Positions 43,258 through 51,101 of a stretch of 64,000 nucleotides of DNA are shown piece after piece. This DNA comes from an uncultured Alphaproteobacteria bacterium. GTDB taxonomy: Bacteria > Pseudomonadota > Alphaproteobacteria > Paracaedibacterales > CAIULA01. The notes under the pieces are model-generated. The model was not told the DNA's origin. It was given only the letters and a program-made list of their open reading frames with translations, and did not search any database. Numbering within the stretch: the stretch's first letter is position 1; each line of letters starts with the position of its first letter. Both the position numbers and the translations under genes were made by a program. Where the stretch lies: positions 1 through 64,000 of the forward strand of contig CAIULA010000008.1 in assembly GCA_903899945.1 (NCBI GenBank), written 5' to 3'.

Positions 43258-44232
43258 ATGGCTCTATTTTTCAAAAAAGGTATCCAAGATATTCCCATGA
43301 CTCAAGAAGCGGGAAGACAATATCTGCCTTGGATTATTGGTCTTTTAATTTTACTTTTGCTGTTGGTGTTTTCCTGCGCTTCTTCTGTTGGGGGAACGCT
43401 CCTGCGCTGGTATGGCGGACTTAATAATAAAATTACAATTGAGATTCCTTTTTCTGAAACGTCATTTTCCGGTATGCCAAAAACACGAGCTCCAGCCAAT
43501 TCAGAAAACCCTGTAGCTTCGGAGAAAATACCAACAGAAATGGGCAAGTTTTCAGCGCCCGTTCAACAAGTTTTAAGTTTCGTTCGCAATATTCCGGGAG
43601 TTTTGCGTGCTGAAGTCGTTGAAGCTGAGCACTTGCTTTCCCTTTTACAGCCTTGGATTGGGCAGACAGATCTTTTGAAAGATTTGCAAATGCCAATTTT
43701 AATCGATTTGGATATAGATCCCAATGTTGTGATTGATTATGAAAATATAAAGCAATACTTAAAAAGCATATCAGGTGGCATTCGATTTGAGGCTCATACT
43801 CGTTGGCAACACATGCTGACAGTGTTAGGTCAAGCTATTAAAACGCTGTCTTACGTTATCGTTGGATTTATTTTAGGTACCATTTTTATTGTGATCAGCC
43901 TCATTACCAAATCCTCTTTAGCGGCTCATAAAGAGAATATTGATGTCTTAAGATTGATGGGAGCCAAGAACTCTTATGTGGCCTCTCAGTTCCAAGCTCA
44001 AGCTTTTAAAGCCTGTTTCCAGGGTGGGCTGATTGGTATCTTTTTTGCTTTGCCGATTTTGTACTTTTTAAGCTGGTTAGCGCAGTATTTAGGCATTCCT
44101 GAGATTTTTAAAGATATGCCATCCCCTGCAGTTGTTGGCGCAATTTTTGTTTTGCCTTTTATTGTGTCTCTTTTTAGTACGTTGGTTTCAAGATTTACGG
44201 TGTTAAGGACGCTGGCGCGCATGGATCGATGA
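43258..44232 (+). CDS. Cell-division permease FtsX
   Basis: FtsX, 324 residues, membrane partner of FtsE. A TM helix near residue 25 (LPWIIGLLILLLLLVFSCAS) is followed by a periplasmic domain to about 185, then three further helices (VIVGFILGTIFIVISLITKS; CFQGGLIGIFFALPILYFLS; AIFVLPFIVSLFSTLVSRF). The intracellular LRLMGAKNSYVASQFQ loop matches FtsX. The stop overlaps the start of the DUF218 gene (ATGA). FtsEX implies a regulated divisome and peptidoglycan. Confidence 0.92.
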   Translation: MALFFKKGIQDIPMTQEAGRQYLPWIIGLLILLLLLVFSCASSVGGTLLRWYGGLNNKITIEIPFSETSFSGMPKTRAPANSENPVASEKIPTEMGKFSAPVQQVLSFVRNIPGVLRAEVVEAEHLLSLLQPWIGQTDLLKDLQMPILIDLDIDPNVVIDYENIKQYLKSISGGIRFEAHTRWQHMLTVLGQAIKTLSYVIVGFILGTIFIVISLITKSSLAAHKENIDVLRLMGAKNSYVASQFQAQAFKACFQGGLIGIFFALPILYFLSWLAQYLGIPEIFKDMPSPAVVGAIFVLPFIVSLFSTLVSRFTVLRTLARMDR

Positions 44233-44789
44233 AACGTTTTCGTTTTTTAACCTTTACCTTTTTGGGATGTTTTACTGTATGGGGCATTGGGTTTGTTTTG
44301 TTTTTTATGCTGCTGCCAGCTGAACCAAAAGATATAACGACTTCGACTGATGCCATTGTTGTTTTAACGGGTGGAAAGGGAAGAGTTCAATATGGTTTTG
44401 CCTTAATGCAGCAGGGCCTTGCCAAAAAGTTGTTTATTTCAGGCGTTAACCCAAAAGTTAAAATGCCCGAGCTTATTGAATTGCAAAAAATAAAACCCGA
44501 TCATCCTATACTTCCCCAGACACATCTTGGCTATAATGCACAAAATACCGTAGAAAATGCCAGCGAAACAGCCTTATGGGCAAAGCAAGAAGAAGTGAAA
44601 TCTATACGTCTGGTAACTACAAACTATCATATATGGCGAAGCATGATTGAATTTTCTAGGGCTCTTCCTGGTGTTACAATTATTTCGCATCCCGTTGATG
44701 AGCCGATTCAGTGGACACGTAAGCAATTTGGATTGCTTTTGACGGAATATCATAAATTTCTTTGGGCGTGGGTCGGGTCTTTGTTTTAA
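44229..44789 (+). CDS. DUF218 (YdcF/SanA-like) membrane protein
   Basis: 186-residue protein with one N-terminal membrane helix (FTFLGCFTVWGIGFVLFFML) and a DUF218 domain: DAIVVLTGGKGRVQYGFALM, then KKLFISGVNP, NASETALWAKQEEVKSIRLV and TTNYHIWRSMIEF. Proteins of this family (SanA, ElyC, YdcF) are tied to envelope integrity; activity is not certain. It follows ftsEX by a 4-nt overlap, a linkage seen in other alphaproteobacteria. Confidence 0.87.
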   Translation: MKRFRFLTFTFLGCFTVWGIGFVLFFMLLPAEPKDITTSTDAIVVLTGGKGRVQYGFALMQQGLAKKLFISGVNPKVKMPELIELQKIKPDHPILPQTHLGYNAQNTVENASETALWAKQEEVKSIRLVTTNYHIWRSMIEFSRALPGVTIISHPVDEPIQWTRKQFGLLLTEYHKFLWAWVGSLF

Positions 44790-44878
44790 TTGATCAGAGA
44801 ACGTTCTAAACAGACTTGATCCTTTTCTAATCTTCACCTTAAGATAGTCCAAATGGTCCGATAAATTTAAGGCTTTTT

Positions 44879-45988
44879 ATGTCTACTTCCTCAGCGCTTT
44901 TGGAAGCCCTGAATACGACTCCTTTATACAAATGGCATCTTGAAAAGGGCGCTAAGATGGTTCCGTTTGCAGGTTACGAAATGCCATTGCAATATCCATC
45001 TGGAATTATCACAGAACATAACCACACTCGTAAAGAGGCAGGGTTGTTTGATGTGTCACATATGGGGGTGATTAAGATTAAAGATGACCCTGAGCATATT
45101 TGGGTTTTGGAAAGAGTCATTCCTGCTGATATCAAAGAGATGCTTCCAGGTCAGATGAAATATGGGCTTCTGCTAAGCGAAGATGGTTATATCATGGATG
45201 ATTTAATCATCAGCCGTTTTGATGATTATTTTTTATTGGTTGTTAATGCCGGTTGCAAGTATCAAGACTTTGATTATCTAAAGCGTTTTTTAAAATGTGA
45301 AATGTTAGAGGATTTTGCTCTCCTGGCTTTGCAGGGTCCAAAATCGCGAAGCGTGATGCAGTCCTTATGCCCAGAGGCTACAGCGTTAACATTTATGACA
45401 ACATCAATTTTTCGAGTGATGGATAAGGAAGTTTTGATCAGTTGCAGTGGTTATACAGGAGAAGACGGTTTTGAGCTAATCGTCCCAGCAGAAATTGCAG
45501 AGAAAGTTGCAAATGCTTTATGCGCCGATTCTGCTGTTTTGCACATAGGCCTTGGAGCCAGAGATTCCTTAAGGTTGGAGGCTGGTTTATGTCTTTATGG
45601 CCATGATATGGATTTAACGCAAACTCCAGTTTCTGCAAGTCTAGCGTGGTCCATCGGTCAGCGCCGACGAAGAGAGGGGGATTTCGTAGAAGATGAAAAA
45701 ATCTTAGCTGAACTTGCTCAAGGCACAGAAATGAAAAGAGTCGGCCTTAAAGGTCTTTCAAAGGCTATTGCGAGAGAAGGGGCAGCTATATATGATCGAG
45801 GGGAAAAGATTGGCTATGTGACAAGCGGCGTTCCAAGCCCAAGCCTGGGATATCCGATTGCAATGGGTTATGTACCGTCGTCATTGGCAACTTTAGGTAC
45901 AGCTTTAGAGGTCGAGGTGAGGGGTCAAAGGTATCCTTTTGTGGTTACGAAAATGCCATTTTTAAAACAGAATTATTATCGAGGATAA
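44879..45988 (+). CDS. Glycine cleavage system T protein
   Basis: GcvT, 369 residues, aminomethyltransferase moving the methylene unit from lipoyl-bound aminomethyl to tetrahydrofolate, releasing ammonia. Motifs: PFAGYEMPLQYPSGIITEHN, EAGLFDVSHMG, CSGYTGEDGFELIVPAE, LGARDSLRLEAGLCLYG and TGVPSPSLGYPIAMGYV-like C-terminus (VTSGVPSPSLGYPIAMGYV). gcvH follows after 2 nt; gcvP is not in the window. No glycine riboswitch was recognised ahead of the gene. Confidence 0.95.
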   Translation: MSTSSALLEALNTTPLYKWHLEKGAKMVPFAGYEMPLQYPSGIITEHNHTRKEAGLFDVSHMGVIKIKDDPEHIWVLERVIPADIKEMLPGQMKYGLLLSEDGYIMDDLIISRFDDYFLLVVNAGCKYQDFDYLKRFLKCEMLEDFALLALQGPKSRSVMQSLCPEATALTFMTTSIFRVMDKEVLISCSGYTGEDGFELIVPAEIAEKVANALCADSAVLHIGLGARDSLRLEAGLCLYGHDMDLTQTPVSASLAWSIGQRRRREGDFVEDEKILAELAQGTEMKRVGLKGLSKAIAREGAAIYDRGEKIGYVTSGVPSPSLGYPIAMGYVPSSLATLGTALEVEVRGQRYPFVVTKMPFLKQNYYRG

Positions 45989-45990
45989 AT

Positions 45991-46356
45991 ATGAAAAAAT
46001 ACACAGATCAACATGAATGGGTCCTCTTTGAAAATGATGTCGTTGTTGTTGGCATTACAGATCATGCCCAGCATCAATTGGGTGACGTGGTCTATGTTGA
46101 TTTACCAACTATAGGAAAGCATCTAACTCAAGGCGAGGAAGCTGCTGTGGTTGAATCTGTAAAGGCCGCCAGTGAAGTTTACGCTCCTATAAGTGGACAA
46201 GTTGTTGAAATAAACACTGCTATTCAAGGTGTTCCCGGTCTAATTAATACGGCAGCTGAAAGTGATGGTTGGTTTTTTAAACTTCGCCCTTCAAACCTTT
46301 CAGAAATGGACAATTTGATGGATGAGGATGCCTACAAGGAATTGGTTGGGGGGTGA
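45991..46356 (+). CDS. Glycine cleavage system H protein
   Basis: GcvH, 121 residues, lipoyl-carrying shuttle. It has the H-protein pattern HEWVLFENDVVVVGITDHAQ, LGDVVYVDLP and the lipoylated lysine in EEAAVVESVKAASEVYAPIS (VKAAS), followed by INTAAESDGWFFKLR. It depends on lipoate, and lipB is present at 59.5 kb. Two nt after gcvT; complete. Confidence 0.95.
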   Translation: MKKYTDQHEWVLFENDVVVVGITDHAQHQLGDVVYVDLPTIGKHLTQGEEAAVVESVKAASEVYAPISGQVVEINTAIQGVPGLINTAAESDGWFFKLRPSNLSEMDNLMDEDAYKELVGG

Positions 46357-46392
46357 TTTTTTCTTGATGAGACTATGTAAAAGTGTTACGCC

Positions 46393-46420
46393 CATCCTGT
46401 ATTCGACCGAATACAGGATG
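46393..46420. promoter_or_regulatory. Perfect 12-4-12 palindrome at the antitoxin start
   Basis: CATCCTGTATTC-GACC-GAATACAGGATG, a perfect inverted repeat ending with a candidate ATG (46418). Without a T-run it is unlikely to be a terminator of gcvH. Its place beside the RHH gene suggests an autoregulatory operator or a structure controlling translation. Confidence 0.6.
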
Positions 46421-46426
46421 AGTATT

Positions 46427-46648
46427 GTGCCAACTAAAAATCCAAGAATTAATGTAACCTTTGAAGCTGTAACGGCAGGATTGCTGGCCCATTTGGCGCA
46501 CCAAGAACACAAATCTTTGGCAAGTTTAGTTAAAGAACTAACGCTTAAAGCTTTAGAGATTCGCGAGGATTTTTACCTATCCAAGATGGCTGAAAAACTT
46601 GATCAAAAAGACGTAAAAACTTATTCCCATGGCGAAGTATGGAAATAA
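46427..46648 (+). CDS. RHH antitoxin of a toxin-antitoxin pair
   Basis: About 74-residue RelB-like ribbon-helix-helix protein: PRINVTFEAVTAGLLAHLAH, then LASLVKELTLKALEIREDFY and a tail ending HGEVWK. The start is uncertain. The GTG at 46427 has AGGATGAG at good distance; the ATG at 46418 lies inside a palindrome, and an upstream frame reaches 46322 inside gcvH. The gene is intact, but the toxin partner behind it is frameshifted, so the antitoxin has lost its local target. Confidence 0.78.
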   Translation: MPTKNPRINVTFEAVTAGLLAHLAHQEHKSLASLVKELTLKALEIREDFYLSKMAEKLDQKDVKTYSHGEVWK

Positions 46649-46909
46649 AATACGAAATTCGTTATGAAGAAGAAGTTATACGAAAACATATTCCTGCCCT
46701 TTCAACCTCTGTAAAAACACTTATTAAACGGGCTATAGAGGAACCTTTGATGGTAGACCCGGTTGGTCTAGGTAAACCACTTCGTTTATAGTCTTAAAGG
46801 TCACAGACGGCTTCGTGTCAGTCATTATCGTATTATTTATCGCATTGAACCTGAAAAAAATTCTGTCATTGTCGTTGCTATTTTGCATCGCAAGGACGTC
46901 TACGAATAA
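46639..46909 (+). pseudogene. RelE-family toxin gene with one-base frameshift
   Basis: The ATG overlaps the antitoxin stop. Frame 1 gives MEIKYEIRYEEEVIRKHIPA, SVKTLIKRAIEEPLMVDPV and GLGKPLR; the C-terminal half (YSLKGHRRLRVSHYRIIYRI, ...VVAILHRKDVYE) is in another frame, reached by skipping one T in TTT at 46785-46787. The spliced product is a normal 89-residue RelE toxin, so one base disrupts it. A sequencing error is possible but not preferred. Confidence 0.82.
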
Positions 46910-46910
46910 A

Positions 46911-47477
46911 TTAAAAAGCCAGCTTTTCTTTAATAACACTCTGCCATTCTTCTAATTTTATAAGTCCCTGATCAATTGCCGCTAAGGTTATGCTTTGGTC
47001 AGGAGTGTTATCATCCGTCCAAGTTTTTAGAATATACAGGCAAAATAGATTAAAGATTTGAATTTTGATACTTCCCATAAGGCCTGATGAATCAACCCCA
47101 GCTTCGCTTAGTCGTTGTCTTGACCATTCAGTGCCGTAAGGTTTTAGATCCATAAGCCAGCATGGAGCAAAACTTAATTCATTCACAAGGCGGCGAACGG
47201 AGATTTTATGTGGGTTTAGCACATCAAGATGGTTCATAATGCTTTCAAATAAAATATCATGAGCACTCAGACCTGTTCCATGAACGACAGGCGTTTTAGA
47301 AACAACATCGCTCCACAGCAATAAAAGAATGGAAAGAGAGGTTGGGCAAAGCCTTCGAATCTTTACTTCAGATATCAAGGTGACATCACTTAATGCCTCT
47401 GGCGTTAATCCATTAATCCCTTTTTCTTCTAAAAGCCTCCAGGCAGCGTCAATCATTACCTCTTTGTTTTCAGTCAT
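46911..47477 (-). CDS. TetR-like HTH protein
   Basis: 188-residue protein. The N-terminal about 45 residues look like a TetR-type helix-turn-helix (MIDAAWRLLEEKGINGLTPE, then VTLISEVKIRRLCP), followed by an all-helical C-terminal domain (ESIMNHLDVLNPHKISVRRL, FNLFCLYILKTWTDDNTPDQ). It could be a transcriptional regulator; the C-terminal shape also recalls COQ9-type proteins, so the call is provisional. Its ATG overlaps the stop of the metal-binding protein gene (4 nt), so the two are cotranscribed. Confidence 0.65.
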   Translation of the reverse strand: MTENKEVMIDAAWRLLEEKGINGLTPEALSDVTLISEVKIRRLCPTSLSILLLLWSDVVSKTPVVHGTGLSAHDILFESIMNHLDVLNPHKISVRRLVNELSFAPCWLMDLKPYGTEWSRQRLSEAGVDSSGLMGSIKIQIFNLFCLYILKTWTDDNTPDQSITLAAIDQGLIKLEEWQSVIKEKLAF

Positions 47478-48382
47478 GATTCAAAGGCCTTACAAATAGT
47501 TTGAACATTATGCTTGATCATTGACACAAAATCAGGCGCCGGACCATCTGGCGCTGAAAGCGAATCTGCGTATAGTGTGCCTTGCAACGAACGTTTGGTC
47601 TCATTAGCAATTTGTTCAATTAGTTTGGAGTTTGCAAGGTTTTCTATAAAGACGGCCTTGATATCATGTTCATTAATAAAATTAATGAGTTTTGCGACAT
47701 TTTGAGCTGAAGCTTCGGCTTCGGTGCTGATGCCGACCGGCGACAAAAACTGGATATCATAGGCCCTGCTAAAATACCAAAAAGCGTCATGGGTGGTTAC
47801 AACGATTCGTTTTTGCGCGGGAATGCTTTTAAATTCTTTTTTTATCCAGCCATCTAAGTTTTCTAGGGTTTTGATCAGCTCAGCTGCGTTTTTTTGATAA
47901 GTTTCTTTATGCTTTGAATCCTCTATGCAAAAAGCATCTCTTAGCTCTTTGACATACAGGATGGCATTTTGCACATCATGCCAAGTATGGGGATCAACCA
48001 GATCTGGTCGTACTTTAACATTTTGAGTGGCTTTGTAAATATTTCCCTTGAAACCGGAGCTTTCAATAATTTTTTCAATACCTTTTTCGAATTCTAAGCC
48101 ATTAATAAAAATGATATTAGCTTCAAAAAGAATTTTAGAATCCAAAGGAGTCGGTTGATAACTATGTGGGTCAGCTTCAAAAGGAACAATAGATTTAATT
48201 TCGATATGAGTCAGGCCTTTGGTGATTTTTTCAGCAAAGTCGCGTAAAATGGAAAAACTTGTCACCACCTTTAGTACATTTCCCTTTTGGGGAGGTGGAG
48301 TTGAATCTTGATTGTGCAAAAATAAAACAAGGCTAATGACAATAAACGAGCTTATAAGAAGAAAAGATTTGCGAATGAGCAC
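47474..48382 (-). CDS. Metal ABC transporter substrate-binding protein (ZnuA/TroA-type)
   Basis: 302-residue cluster-9 substrate-binding protein that captures Zn2+ or Mn2+ for an ABC importer. It has an N-terminal membrane/signal segment (LLISSFIVISLVLFLH), metal-ligand histidines in FEADPHSYQPTPLD and VDPHTWHDVQNA, a third in IVVTTHDAFWYFSR, and GISTEAEASAQNVAK. The acidic ligand is near YADSLSAPDG. GTG start at 48382, with its start overlapping that of the divergent ybgC by 8 nt. The permease and ATPase genes are not adjacent. Confidence 0.9.
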   Translation of the reverse strand: MLIRKSFLLISSFIVISLVLFLHNQDSTPPPQKGNVLKVVTSFSILRDFAEKITKGLTHIEIKSIVPFEADPHSYQPTPLDSKILFEANIIFINGLEFEKGIEKIIESSGFKGNIYKATQNVKVRPDLVDPHTWHDVQNAILYVKELRDAFCIEDSKHKETYQKNAAELIKTLENLDGWIKKEFKSIPAQKRIVVTTHDAFWYFSRAYDIQFLSPVGISTEAEASAQNVAKLINFINEHDIKAVFIENLANSKLIEQIANETKRSLQGTLYADSLSAPDGPAPDFVSMIKHNVQTICKAFES

Positions 48383-48776
48383 AGAAAATAAGCCTTACAC
48401 ACTAAAAGTTTTCATCGAAGATACTGATGCGAGCGGCTTTGTTTATCATGCCAATTATTTAAAGTATTTAGAACGCGCCCGCGCTATGCTACTCTATCAT
48501 AAAGGGATTAGCCATGCACAGCTTATACAAGAAAAAAAACTAATGTTTATAGTAAAATCTTGTGAGATAGAATACAAAAAGCCTGCATATTTTGAAGACG
48601 ATTTAAATGTATATACGGATATTGAAGAAATAGCAGGGGCACGAGTAAAATTAAAACAATCTATTGTCAGAGGGACTGAGCATTTGGTAAAAGCTAATAT
48701 AACATTAGCGTGCGTTACCGTCCAGGGGCGACCAATTCGGATTCCCCCTTTTGTTGAGACAGTATTAAAAAAGTAG
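48375..48776 (+). CDS. Acyl-CoA thioesterase YbgC
   Basis: 133-residue hotdog-fold thioesterase of the tol-pal cluster. The active-site Asp/His segment is FIEDTDASGFVYHANYLKYL, then ARAMLLYHKGISHAQL and RVKLKQSIVRGTEHLVKANI. The ATG at 48375 is chosen; the frame extends 21 codons further but into the divergent gene. It starts the ybgC-tolQ-tolR-tolA-tolB run. Confidence 0.92.
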   Translation: MSTENKPYTLKVFIEDTDASGFVYHANYLKYLERARAMLLYHKGISHAQLIQEKKLMFIVKSCEIEYKKPAYFEDDLNVYTDIEEIAGARVKLKQSIVRGTEHLVKANITLACVTVQGRPIRIPPFVETVLKK

Positions 48777-48783
48777 AGTTATT

Positions 48784-49581
48784 ATGGATCATACACCGAT
48801 AAAAGCTGCGGCCAATCAAATGATGGCTTCCACTCCAAATCTTGTCAATAATAGTGATGTTGTCACAAGCCTTGGGCATATGAGCACGTCTCCAGTGACT
48901 CATGACCTATCCATGTGGGGTCTGTTTTGGGGGGCGAGCCCTGTTATCAAATTTGTCATGTTTGGTTTAATTGTTGCCTCAGTTTGGTCCTGGACAATTA
49001 TTTTCTACAAAGTGTACCGTTTACGTCGCTTAAATGCAGCTGCAGACCAGTTTGAAGAAGCCTTTTGGTCAGGCGGTGCTTTGGATGACTTATATGACCG
49101 TATTCATAACCGTCTTTTAGATCCATTGTCCTCTGTATTTTGTTCAGCGATGCGAGAATGGCGCCGTTCAATTTCAAAGGGCACTCTTCGTCCAAGTGAA
49201 GCCAGAGGAACTTTAGAGCAACGAATTGATCGTGTGATGCAGCTAACCGTTAGCAGAGAAATGGACAGTTTAGAACGTCACATGGGATTTTTAGCATCAC
49301 TGGGGTCAAATGGTGTGATCGTTGGTTTGTTTGGGACCGTACTTGGGATTATGGATAGCTTTGGGCCCATTGCATCGCAGCAAAACGCAAGCTTAGCTGT
49401 CGTTGCGCCTGGTATTGCTGAGGCACTTTTTGCGACGGCGATTGGGCTGGTGGCAGCCATTCCGGCAGCAATTGCCTTTAACAAAATCTCTAGCGATCTC
49501 AATCGTTACGCTAATCGTTTAGATGCATTTGCGAATGAATTTGGTTCCATCATTTCACGTCAATTGGAAGAACACATTTAA
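48784..49581 (+). CDS. TolQ proton channel subunit
   Basis: TolQ, 265 residues, inner-membrane proton channel of the Tol system that pulls the outer membrane in at constriction. Three helices: KFVMFGLIVASVWSWTIIFY (TM1), LASLGSNGVIVGLFGTVLGI and AEALFATAIGLVAAIPAAIA (TM2 and TM3). The cytoplasmic loop (EQRIDRVMQLTVSREMDSLE) is typical. tolR starts in its last base (TAATG). Confidence 0.94.
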   Translation: MDHTPIKAAANQMMASTPNLVNNSDVVTSLGHMSTSPVTHDLSMWGLFWGASPVIKFVMFGLIVASVWSWTIIFYKVYRLRRLNAAADQFEEAFWSGGALDDLYDRIHNRLLDPLSSVFCSAMREWRRSISKGTLRPSEARGTLEQRIDRVMQLTVSREMDSLERHMGFLASLGSNGVIVGLFGTVLGIMDSFGPIASQQNASLAVVAPGIAEALFATAIGLVAAIPAAIAFNKISSDLNRYANRLDAFANEFGSIISRQLEEHI

Positions 49582-50087
49582 TGGGTATGCAGTTATCTTC
49601 ACATTCAAATGGCCGTGGCGGCGGAAGGCGTCGTCGAAGTTTTCGCCCCAACAGCGATATTAATGTAACGCCCCTGGTTGACGTTATGTTGGTTCTGTTG
49701 GTCATTTTCATGATCACGGCTCCTATGATGACGGTTGGGGTTCCCGTAGATTTGCCTAAAACACAAGCAGCGCAAATTAATGATCAAGATGAACCATTGA
49801 TTATTTCGGTTGATGCAACCGGCAAAGTGTACCTGCAGGAAACAGAAATGCTTTTAGAGGAAGCAGTGAGTCGCTTAAGAGCTATTACAGGCAATAACCC
49901 GAATGCAAAAATATATGTAAGGGGAGATAAAAAGTTGGCTTATGGTCAAATTATGGAAATCATGGGAGGCATTGCAGCGAGCGGCTTTTCTAAAGTTTCA
50001 CTCATCGCTGAGCTTCCAGCGAACACGCCCTCTTCTGTGAAGGGCATGAAAGAGTCAACAAAAAAGCAAGCAAGCGCTGTTAGGTAA
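49581..50087 (+). CDS. TolR
   Basis: TolR, 168 residues. A basic N-terminus is followed by the single TM helix SDINVTPLVDVMLVLLVIFM with the conserved proton-relay Asp, then a periplasmic domain (PVDLPKTQAAQI and KIYVRGDKKLAYGQIMEIMG). It works with TolQ to energise TolA. The start overlaps the tolQ stop by one nucleotide. Confidence 0.94.
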   Translation: MGMQLSSHSNGRGGGRRRRSFRPNSDINVTPLVDVMLVLLVIFMITAPMMTVGVPVDLPKTQAAQINDQDEPLIISVDATGKVYLQETEMLLEEAVSRLRAITGNNPNAKIYVRGDKKLAYGQIMEIMGGIAASGFSKVSLIAELPANTPSSVKGMKESTKKQASAVR

Positions 50088-50092
50088 TTTTG

Positions 50093-51070
50093 ATGAAAAA
50101 TGCAGTAATTGCCTCAGCCATTCTGCACTTACTTATTCTAATTCTTTTTGGTGTAAGTATTGGCAATCCCTTTAAGGCAGCCTTAAAGGATGATCAACCT
50201 ATGGTCGTCGATTTCGTTCAGATAGGGGATAAGTCTGCGGCTCCAAAATTGTCTCCTTTAAATCAAAAGGCTGAAGAACCTAAGCCTCTTCCCAAACTAG
50301 AAAAACCAATGGAGCCTCCTGCTCCTGAGCCAGAGGAAAGTCGCGTCACGAAAAAAGAGCTGCTTCCACCGCCGCCAGAAGAGCAAAAAAAGCCAGAGGA
50401 AAAACCAGTTACAAAATCAAAAGAACCAGAACTTTCAAAAGAGGAAGTTGACCCTATTTTAAAGAAAAAGCCCGAAAAGAAGGAGCCTGAGAAGAAAAAA
50501 GAACCTCCAAAAAAACTGGAAAATAAGATTGAAAAAAAGCCTGATCTTAAGAAAGATCCAAAGAAAAAAGACAAAAAGAAAACAGATGAAAAGGCTGAGA
50601 TTAATTTGAAGAAAAAGAAAGCCTCAACAGAAAAAGATAAAAAGCCTGATTCTAAAAATAAAAAAGATTCAAAGTCTGCTTTGGATGATCTGTTAAAGGA
50701 TGTAAACGATGACAGTTCGACTATTGAGGATGGCGCACCCGCTGAAACTGTAGGCGAAGTTATTACAGCAACCCAGATTGATGCAATTCGTCAAAAGATT
50801 CGCAAATGTTGGTTGGTGCCGGCCGGACTAAAAGGTGCAAAAGATATGGTTGTCGATATAAAGATGGAAATTGCACAAGACGGCACGGTCACTAAAGCAG
50901 ATATCGTCGATAAAAATCGAATGGTGGAAGATACTGGCTTTAGAACGGCAGCTGAAAATGCACGTAGGGCTGTGCTGGATCCGCAATGTAACCCGCTTCC
51001 CCTTCCAGCGGACAAATACGAGCAGTGGAAAGATCTTGAGATGAGCTTTAATCCCAAAGATATGTTTTAA
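50093..51070 (+). CDS. TolA
   Basis: TolA, about 325 residues. An N-terminal TM helix (NAVIASAILHLLILILFGVS) is followed by a long Pro/Lys/Glu-rich stretch forming a helical rod, and a C-terminal TonB/TolA domain (ATQIDAIRQKIRKCWLVPAG, ...MEIAQDGTVTKADIV). It links inner-membrane TolQR to Pal/TolB at the outer membrane. ATG at 50093 is preferred to the TTG three bases upstream. Confidence 0.92.
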   Translation: MKNAVIASAILHLLILILFGVSIGNPFKAALKDDQPMVVDFVQIGDKSAAPKLSPLNQKAEEPKPLPKLEKPMEPPAPEPEESRVTKKELLPPPPEEQKKPEEKPVTKSKEPELSKEEVDPILKKKPEKKEPEKKKEPPKKLENKIEKKPDLKKDPKKKDKKKTDEKAEINLKKKKASTEKDKKPDSKNKKDSKSALDDLLKDVNDDSSTIEDGAPAETVGEVITATQIDAIRQKIRKCWLVPAGLKGAKDMVVDIKMEIAQDGTVTKADIVDKNRMVEDTGFRTAAENARRAVLDPQCNPLPLPADKYEQWKDLEMSFNPKDMF

Positions 51071-51101
51071 TAGGTTTAAAAAATTAAGGTAATTATTAGT
51101 C

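Noticed and set aside
44790-44878. Possible glycine riboswitch ahead of gcvT
   Set aside because: The 89-nt spacer is too short and lacks the conserved glycine aptamer core sequences.
46322-46426. N-terminal extension of the antitoxin frame
   Set aside because: It overlaps gcvH and contains the palindrome; RHH proteins start close to the PRINVTF segment.
50263-50574. Ser/Phe/Gly-rich open frame antisense to tolA
   Set aside because: It is the complement of the Lys/Glu/Pro-rich rod of TolA; low-complexity codons keep the other strand open.
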